The position numbers and the translations under genes are program-made. This document shows positions 14,036 through 19,298 of a DNA stretch of 19,298 nucleotides, in pieces (the first letter of the stretch is position 1; each line of letters starts with the position of its first letter). The DNA lies in the NCBI GenBank assembly GCA_029013165.1, contig JAQXMV010000207.1, forward strand, positions 1 through 19,298, given 5' to 3'. The notes under the pieces are model-generated. The model had not been told where the DNA came from. It saw nothing but the letters and a program-made list of their open reading frames with translations, and made no database searches. The stretch comes from Oscillospiraceae bacterium (lineage in GTDB: Bacteria; Bacillota; Clostridia; Oscillospirales; Acutalibacteraceae).

Positions 14036-15757
14036 TTATTTGATACACACAGATTTCACATTACTCCAGGAACTGTAGACATTCTTACCGCCGGCGGTTT
14101 TATAGGCGGCGATCTTGAAATAATAGGTGGTTCCTTTTTTCAGTCCGCTTTTGGTGAATTTCAGATTGGAAGCGCCCTGAACGACGCCGACTCGTGTGTA
14201 TGTACCCTTGGCACTGGTGGCCATATAGATCACATAGCCGGTTCCTGTCTGCTTATTCCAGGAAAGGGATGCCTTGCCGCCTCCGGCGGCGGCAGCCTTC
14301 AGCGTCGGCGTGGTCGGCTTTGTGGCCGTGGTTACATTATAATTGGGTCCCCAGAGAACATCGCCCTCCGGCAGCTTGGTATAGGCCTTGACCACAAAGA
14401 CATAAGCGGTTCCGGCCTTGAGATTTTTCACCGTATAGGTCGTGCCCGAAAGCGTGGCGAGGGTGGTATAGGTCTTTTTGGTCGTGTTATAGGAATAGAT
14501 CCGATAACCGGTGGCGCCGCTGACCTTGGACCATGTCAGTTTCACCGCCGAGGTGGACTGAGCCACGGTGACATTGGCGGTCTTTTGCGGATTGATGGTG
14601 AAATAAAGCATCACGGAGCCGGTGTATTTTTCACCGCAGAAAGTGACTTTCACGGCGTATTTGCCGATATTTTTTCTGCCGGAAGCATAAGCAACCTTAT
14701 AATCCGTATTGAGCACCAGCGCAACGCCCTTGGAAGTTTTGACGGTGACCGTAGGTGCCCTTGACTTGCCGTCATAAATATAAGAAGTGGCGGAGAGGCT
14801 GATGGCAGAAGCCTTGGGGATATATTTGACGGCCACCTGCTTGGAGCAGTAAATGCAGTAGGTGACGATCTTACCGTCGCTCTTGTTGGTCGCTTTGGTG
14901 ATCTTGTCGGCATACTCATGGCTGCCCTTGTAATACTCATAGGTGCTGTTGCCGCACTGACAGTAGTGAGTCTTGATGCCCTCATCCTTGCAGGTTGCCT
15001 TGCGTGTAATGACGGTATCGTTATAGCTGTGTGCGTGAGAATAAACCTTTTCGGCATTGATCAGGGTCTCGTTGCCCTTATTGGTATCGCTGGCATCGTA
15101 CTGAATATCAATCTTTTCCCACTCTTGCTTCGTTCCGCCGTAATAGACCTTTTGAACGGAATTGCAGTCCTTGAAAGCGTTCATGCCGATGGTTCTGACA
15201 GTACTGCCGATATAAATATTCTCAACACTGCAGCAGCCGTAAAAAGCATTTTTTCCGACGCTTTCGATGCCGTCGGGAACGATGACATTCCGAAGAGTCT
15301 GACACATGGCGAAAGCATAATTGCCGATGGTCTTGACACCCTTATCCATATATACCGTCGTCAGATTCGGGCAGAGATAAAAGGCATAGTCGCTGATATG
15401 CGTGACGCTCTCGGGAATCTGCACCATACCCAATCCGCCGCAATAGAAAAAGGCGTATTCTCCGATTTCTCTGACGGTATCGGGAATTATGATTGATGTG
15501 ATGCTGTGGCAGTAATAAAAGGCTCGCGGACCGATAGCCACAACAGGCTTGCCGTCGATTACCGACGGCAGAACCACATCACCTTTCAGCGTGGGAACGC
15601 AGTCAGTGATAATAATTTCATTTTCCTGCGCGTCGGTGTATTCATAGACGAAATCACCTTCATTGAGCGCACAAGCGCTCATGCAAAATACTGACAATAC
15701 AGTGATCAATACTGTCATCAATGCTGCGAAAAACAGCTTTTCAGTCTTTCTGTTCAT
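14036..15757 (-). CDS. Secreted BspA-type leucine-rich-repeat protein with Ig-like and two FN3 domains
   Basis: A 573-residue exported protein. Residues 1-30 are a signal peptide; MSAC at 26-29 is a possible but imperfect lipobox, so a lipoprotein is an alternative to signal peptidase I cleavage. Residues about 70-210 are six BspA/LRR_5 repeats with AF..C spaced exactly 23 residues apart (A79, 102, 125, 148, 171, 194). A single Cys-repeat-like unit follows at about 252-280 (ATCKDEG, CQC, H280), then CIYC at 301-304. An Ig-like domain (316-389) and two FN3 domains (398-480, 483-573) form the C-terminus, closely resembling those of the next gene. BspA-type repeats are known in adhesins; a binding role is inferred. 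The ATG has AAGGAG 8 bases upstream. Confidence 0.9.
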   Translation of the reverse strand: MNRKTEKLFFAALMTVLITVLSVFCMSACALNEGDFVYEYTDAQENEIIITDCVPTLKGDVVLPSVIDGKPVVAIGPRAFYYCHSITSIIIPDTVREIGEYAFFYCGGLGMVQIPESVTHISDYAFYLCPNLTTVYMDKGVKTIGNYAFAMCQTLRNVIVPDGIESVGKNAFYGCCSVENIYIGSTVRTIGMNAFKDCNSVQKVYYGGTKQEWEKIDIQYDASDTNKGNETLINAEKVYSHAHSYNDTVITRKATCKDEGIKTHYCQCGNSTYEYYKGSHEYADKITKATNKSDGKIVTYCIYCSKQVAVKYIPKASAISLSATSYIYDGKSRAPTVTVKTSKGVALVLNTDYKVAYASGRKNIGKYAVKVTFCGEKYTGSVMLYFTINPQKTANVTVAQSTSAVKLTWSKVSGATGYRIYSYNTTKKTYTTLATLSGTTYTVKNLKAGTAYVFVVKAYTKLPEGDVLWGPNYNVTTATKPTTPTLKAAAAGGGKASLSWNKQTGTGYVIYMATSAKGTYTRVGVVQGASNLKFTKSGLKKGTTYYFKIAAYKTAGGKNVYSSWSNVKSVCIK

Positions 15758-15795
15758 TTCCAGTTCTCCTTCCGAAAAGATCGGCGAATGTGAAT

Positions 15796-15824
15796 ATCAT
15801 ATCACTTTTTCAATATATTGTCAA
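15796..15824 (-). promoter_or_regulatory. Promoter of the leucine-rich-repeat protein gene
   Basis: On the minus strand: perfect TTGACA (15824-15819), a 17-base spacer, TATGAT (15801-15796), just after the stop of the upstream glycosidase gene. The transcript should start near 15789, giving a leader of about 31 bases. Confidence 0.8.
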
Positions 15825-15832
15825 TAAAGGTA

Positions 15833-18451
15833 TTATACTTCGTCATAAGCAAGTGCTTTATTATATAGAACCACCTTGCCGCTGTCATAAAGCGCGGGCT
15901 TTTCCGGGGAAATATCCGTCAGGACACCGAGGGTACCGATATCGGGCTTGCCATTGAGATAGAGCTTGAGAACACCGGTCTTTTCCCTCACGGCCACGAC
16001 CTGCACCACATCGGAAACGGTGCTTCGGGATTTCAGCGTGGTGAAACCGACAGTGAAAGCAATGTGTCCGTCGTCGGTCACGCGCAGGCTGACATCTTCG
16101 CCCTGACGCATGAGCACCACGGGCTCCTCGCCGGTGAGTGTCGCCTTGACGGAGAACTCTCCCCTGCCCCGGATACAGTCGGTGATGATGTTGCCGTCGT
16201 AATAGGTGCAGAAGACGCCAATCGATGCAGTATTGCCCATAATGTCGCCGACGCCGTCGAAAGTCAGCTCATTGCTCTCTGAGAGAGCATTCTCAAAGGT
16301 CAGACGCACACTCATGTAGTCCTCGAGCAGTTCTGCTTTGACAACGGGATTTTCACGGCAGGTAATCTGATCCGCGTTGATCATCTGATTGAAAGTGACT
16401 TCAACGGTCTTTTCGTTCACGGCACTGACATAATCCGTCTCCATTTCCTTGACCTGTCTGCCGAAATGCAGAATCTTGGTCTGATAGGGCGCCAGGTGCA
16501 CCTTGATTTTGTCACCGTAGCTGTAGGCATCGCCGAGAGCGCCGCCCTTATAGGGAAGCACTGTCGTCATCGGCGCATAAAGAAGCGTTTTGCCGGCCCC
16601 GATATGCTCGTCCAACCGCAGGGTGTAATCGGTCTGTTCGCCGCCGCTGTTTCTCAGGCAGACAATACCCTCATGGTCGCCGAAAGCACTGTAACCGTAG
16701 ACCTGACCTTGGGAGGGTCTGCCGCCGAAAATGATGGAATTGGACAGCACATCGAAATTATCCTCAATGAAACGCAGGACGCTGTAGTTGATTCTCCACT
16801 TAGCCTTGTTCATCATGGTATAGCTGTAATAAAGCTCCCAGAAAGAGGTGCCGCGCATGGCCATGGTGAACATATACTCGCGGAAATCCTCGTCATTCAT
16901 CGAGACCTTGGCCTCGTTGCCGTAAATCGGGTCATGGTTATAAAGACACCGCTGTGGGAACTGGAACTGTCTGTTCCGGTAAAAATCATAGTATCTGTCG
17001 TCGCGGTAACTGAGCATTCTGTCCTTGTCGCTGATTTCGCCTTTTTTGCCGACGAAGCCCACATCGTCGCTGATCTGCATCCACACACTACTGACATGTA
17101 TCAGGAACCAGGGACTGGGATTGGCATAGCAGGTCAGGTTGATCCAGAAATTGTTTCCGCCGTTTTCGTAGAGCTTATCAAAAACCCGAAGCCATTTTTC
17201 CCATACTTCCGTGTAGAAATAGAGGTTGTCCTTACCGCCGACCATGTGGTCATGCTTTCTGTTGCGGCAGGGCTTCTGTGCAAAGCCGTCCAGCTTCCAG
17301 TAATTCAGGTTGAATTCTTTCTGAAAACCGAGCATCAGATTCTGCATTTTGTCCACATATTTGTCACTGGAAACGCAAATATCCTGAGACGATGCGTTAT
17401 AGTAACCGTTACCGCCCTTTTGGATCTTTCGGGCAAATTTCGGCGTATTCAGGGTATAGCCGCCTCGTGGACCGATCCAGACGCCGAAATGGGAACCGAC
17501 GCTTTCGGCAAGACTGCTGAAAGGATGAAGTCCGTCGGGAAACTTCTCATTGAAGCACCAGAAATCCTTGCTGTAGTCATTCCAGCCGTCATCGACCACA
17601 TAGGAATCCAAAGGCTTTTCGCCTGTGGCTGTGAGCTGTTTGTCAATTTCAAGGAAAGAATCCGTGATATTCTGCTTAGTGATATTCAGCATATGGTCAT
17701 ACCAGGAATTATACTGGCGGCGCAGGCGGTTCGGCTTTGAAATATACTTGATATATTCAAAGAAAGCCTTTTGCACCTGGGCAAATATAGCGCCCTCGGC
17801 AGCACCCATGACGAAAAGATCGCTTCGGAAGGCTCCGCCGCCGGCAAGAGAACGGAGATCCTTGCCGCTGTAATAGCGCACGGAGGTCGTGTCATTCTCT
17901 ATGACATTGAGACAGGCGGGAAATTCACAGCCGAAATAGAGGCTGTCCAGATAAATCGGCTGTCCCAGCCTCAAAGCATAGCCGGGAATGTGAGAGGACT
18001 TCTGTTCCGGAACGCTCCAATGGCTCAACGCATTTTCAAAGCGGAGATTTTCAAAGTCGATATAATCAAGAACGATCTTCTTGTTGCCTTTTTTCGCAAA
18101 GGAAAGCTCTATGTGTTTCCTGAAAAAAGGCTTGGTATTGTCGATATCATAGACGAGCCGGAAAACGACCTTGCTGTCGCTGACACTTTTGGGCTTGAAG
18201 TCAAAAATATGGCGGCAGCCCAGATCCGTCGGTTCTTTTTTGGCCTCGATGAGCTTCAGATCACTGCATTTGACGCAGGAGGAAAAAAGTCCAGTCTTAA
18301 AATTCACAACGAATTCTTCACTATTTTCCCGTGCTTTAACGGTTTTTCCGCTGATTCTGTTTTCCACGGCGAAACCGGTTATTTTGCCGCCGCTCAGCGA
18401 AAAAGTCTTTTTGATATACTTGTTTTCTATTATATATGTATTAACTGCCAT
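15833..18451 (-). CDS. GH36/GH27-like glycosidase with Ig-like and LamG-like C-terminal domains
   Basis: An 872-residue protein whose central part is a clan GH-D (alpha-galactosidase-like) barrel. It has an N-terminal beta-sandwich (about 1-240), SYVVDDGWND (283-292) at the strand-end position typical of GH36, FGVWIGPRGG (322-331), NYWKLDGF (383-390), whose D388 fits the nucleophile, and WMQISDDVGF (457-466), whose D462 or D463 fits the acid/base. After a barrel-associated beta domain come a bacterial Ig-like domain (about 674-742) and a concanavalin/LamG-like domain (about 745-872) ending KVVLYNKALAYDEV. It may release alpha-linked galactose or N-acetylgalactosamine, but the substrate is not certain. 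No signal peptide is seen, which is odd for an enzyme with a carbohydrate-binding-type domain. The ATG has GAGGG 7 bases upstream and lies 16 bases after the hydrolase stop. Confidence 0.82.
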   Translation of the reverse strand: MAVNTYIIENKYIKKTFSLSGGKITGFAVENRISGKTVKARENSEEFVVNFKTGLFSSCVKCSDLKLIEAKKEPTDLGCRHIFDFKPKSVSDSKVVFRLVYDIDNTKPFFRKHIELSFAKKGNKKIVLDYIDFENLRFENALSHWSVPEQKSSHIPGYALRLGQPIYLDSLYFGCEFPACLNVIENDTTSVRYYSGKDLRSLAGGGAFRSDLFVMGAAEGAIFAQVQKAFFEYIKYISKPNRLRRQYNSWYDHMLNITKQNITDSFLEIDKQLTATGEKPLDSYVVDDGWNDYSKDFWCFNEKFPDGLHPFSSLAESVGSHFGVWIGPRGGYTLNTPKFARKIQKGGNGYYNASSQDICVSSDKYVDKMQNLMLGFQKEFNLNYWKLDGFAQKPCRNRKHDHMVGGKDNLYFYTEVWEKWLRVFDKLYENGGNNFWINLTCYANPSPWFLIHVSSVWMQISDDVGFVGKKGEISDKDRMLSYRDDRYYDFYRNRQFQFPQRCLYNHDPIYGNEAKVSMNDEDFREYMFTMAMRGTSFWELYYSYTMMNKAKWRINYSVLRFIEDNFDVLSNSIIFGGRPSQGQVYGYSAFGDHEGIVCLRNSGGEQTDYTLRLDEHIGAGKTLLYAPMTTVLPYKGGALGDAYSYGDKIKVHLAPYQTKILHFGRQVKEMETDYVSAVNEKTVEVTFNQMINADQITCRENPVVKAELLEDYMSVRLTFENALSESNELTFDGVGDIMGNTASIGVFCTYYDGNIITDCIRGRGEFSVKATLTGEEPVVLMRQGEDVSLRVTDDGHIAFTVGFTTLKSRSTVSDVVQVVAVREKTGVLKLYLNGKPDIGTLGVLTDISPEKPALYDSGKVVLYNKALAYDEV

Positions 18452-18467
18452 TCGGATACCCTCATGC

Positions 18468-19298
18468 TTACCCTATTATTTTTTCTGCCCAAGAAGCAAC
18501 ATCATCACAGACCTTGCCGAAGTAGGCCTCTTCATTGAGGATCTCATGCCTGCCGTCGGGGTACAGCTTCAGTTCGATGTTCTTTTTTCCGCAGGCTTTG
18601 AGCTTGGAATAAACGGTCTCAACACCCTTGCTGTATTCGCCGACGGGATCCATCGCGCCCGAAATCATGAGCACGGGTAGCTCCTTGGAAAGAGAACGGA
18701 ACCACTCGTCAGAGGAAACATAGGAAAGCAGGCTGAAAAGATCCCGGTAGCCACAGGCAGTGAAAAGGAAACCGCAGTAAGGATCAGCGATGTACTTATC
18801 CACCTGGAACTGATCTCTGGAAAGCCAGTCAAAGGCCGTTCTGCCCTCGAACTTTTTATTGTAGGTGCCAAAGCCCATTTTGTCAATGAGCTTACTTCTG
18901 TAATGATCGCCCTTGAGCTTTGCCACGAGCTTGGCAACGAGAATGCCGGCGCCGGCGGCAGGATTGGGTCCTGCCGTGCCGCAGTAAACGGCACCGTTAA
19001 TCTCATCGGCATATTTCAGCGTGTAGGCTCTGGCAACAAAGGAGCCCATGGAATGACCGAAAAAGATGTAGGGCTTTCCGGGGTTCTCCTGCTTGGCGAT
19101 CTCAGTGAGCTTGTGACAATCCTCCACGAAGAATTTCCAGCCGTTCTCCTCTTTTCCGAAGAAGCCCAGCTCATCGTCGTTTTTGACGCTGGCACCGTGG
19201 CCCAAATGATCGTTGATATAAAGAGCAAAGCCGCGGCCGCAGAGATTCTCGGCAAAGGCTTCGTACCTTTCCAGATGCTCGGCCATGCCGTGAGCTAC
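18468..19298 (-). CDS. Alpha/beta hydrolase, monoacylglycerol lipase / S33-like (5' end outside window)
   Basis: The frame is open to the window edge and reads V-A-H-G-M-A-E-H, where HG is the usual oxyanion-loop motif, so the true start is outside; the ATG at 19286 is internal. It has the Hydrolase_4 (lysophospholipase/monoglyceride lipase) pattern: NDHLGHG early, a nucleophile elbow GHSMG (Ser79 counted from the ATG at 19286), Asp213 in SGAMDPVG and His247 in DGRHEI, which complete the catalytic triad. No signal peptide is visible in the part present. It probably hydrolyses lipid or other small esters in the cytosol. It forms a two-gene unit with the glycosidase, 16 bases downstream. Confidence 0.88.
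   Translation of the reverse strand, partial: VAHGMAEHLERYEAFAENLCGRGFALYINDHLGHGASVKNDDELGFFGKEENGWKFFVEDCHKLTEIAKQENPGKPYIFFGHSMGSFVARAYTLKYADEINGAVYCGTAGPNPAAGAGILVAKLVAKLKGDHYRSKLIDKMGFGTYNKKFEGRTAFDWLSRDQFQVDKYIADPYCGFLFTACGYRDLFSLLSYVSSDEWFRSLSKELPVLMISGAMDPVGEYSKGVETVYSKLKACGKKNIELKLYPDGRHEILNEEAYFGKVCDDVASWAEKIIG

Noticed and set aside
16466..17740. Long plus-strand open frame of 424 codons
   Set aside because: It lies wholly antisense to the glycosidase gene, has no recognisable domain or ribosome site, and is explained by codon bias of the real gene.

Overview
The window looks like a chromosomal segment of an anaerobic, low-to-mid GC Firmicute, most likely a gut-type Clostridia (Oscillospirales/Ruminococcaceae-like). 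The reasons are a complete V/A-type ATPase operon in the Enterococcus/Clostridium ntp order, strong AGGAGG-type ribosome binding sites, sigma-A-type promoters, a DUF1292 protein, and large secreted proteins with Cys-rich repeats, fibronectin III modules and BspA-type leucine-rich repeats. Taxonomy is inferred; no rRNA gene is present.

Region 1 (18-9957, all minus strand) is one tightly packed operon. It begins with a membrane-anchored Ser/Thr kinase-like protein, followed by ntpF(G/H)-ntpI-ntpK-ntpE-ntpC-ntpG(F)-ntpA-ntpB-ntpD, many of them overlapping. The K rotor subunit carries every residue of the Enterococcus Na+ site, so the enzyme probably couples ATP to Na+ transport. Two anomalies stand out. 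The catalytic A subunit is interrupted by a single in-frame TAA, which separates its C-terminal helical domain. The kinase-like protein has Asn in place of the catalytic Asp of the HRD motif.

Region 2 (9958-10890) is a divergent regulatory region with good promoters in both directions and a perfect inverted repeat overlapping the -35 of the ATPase operon. It is followed by a small acidic DUF1292 gene on the plus strand, then a probable 6S RNA directly after its stop codon, then a run of hairpins that includes terminators for both strands.

Region 3 (10891-15832, minus) holds two separately promoted secreted proteins. The first is a 1015-residue protein with 17 complete Cys3His repeats. The second is a 573-residue BspA-type leucine-rich-repeat protein. 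They share a C-terminal Ig-like plus FN3-FN3 architecture, and the second carries one degenerate copy of the Cys repeat.

Region 4 (15833-19298, minus) is a two-gene unit: an alpha/beta hydrolase (monoacylglycerol-lipase-like, cut by the window edge) followed 16 bases later by a GH36/GH27-like glycosidase with Ig-like and LamG-like C-terminal domains.
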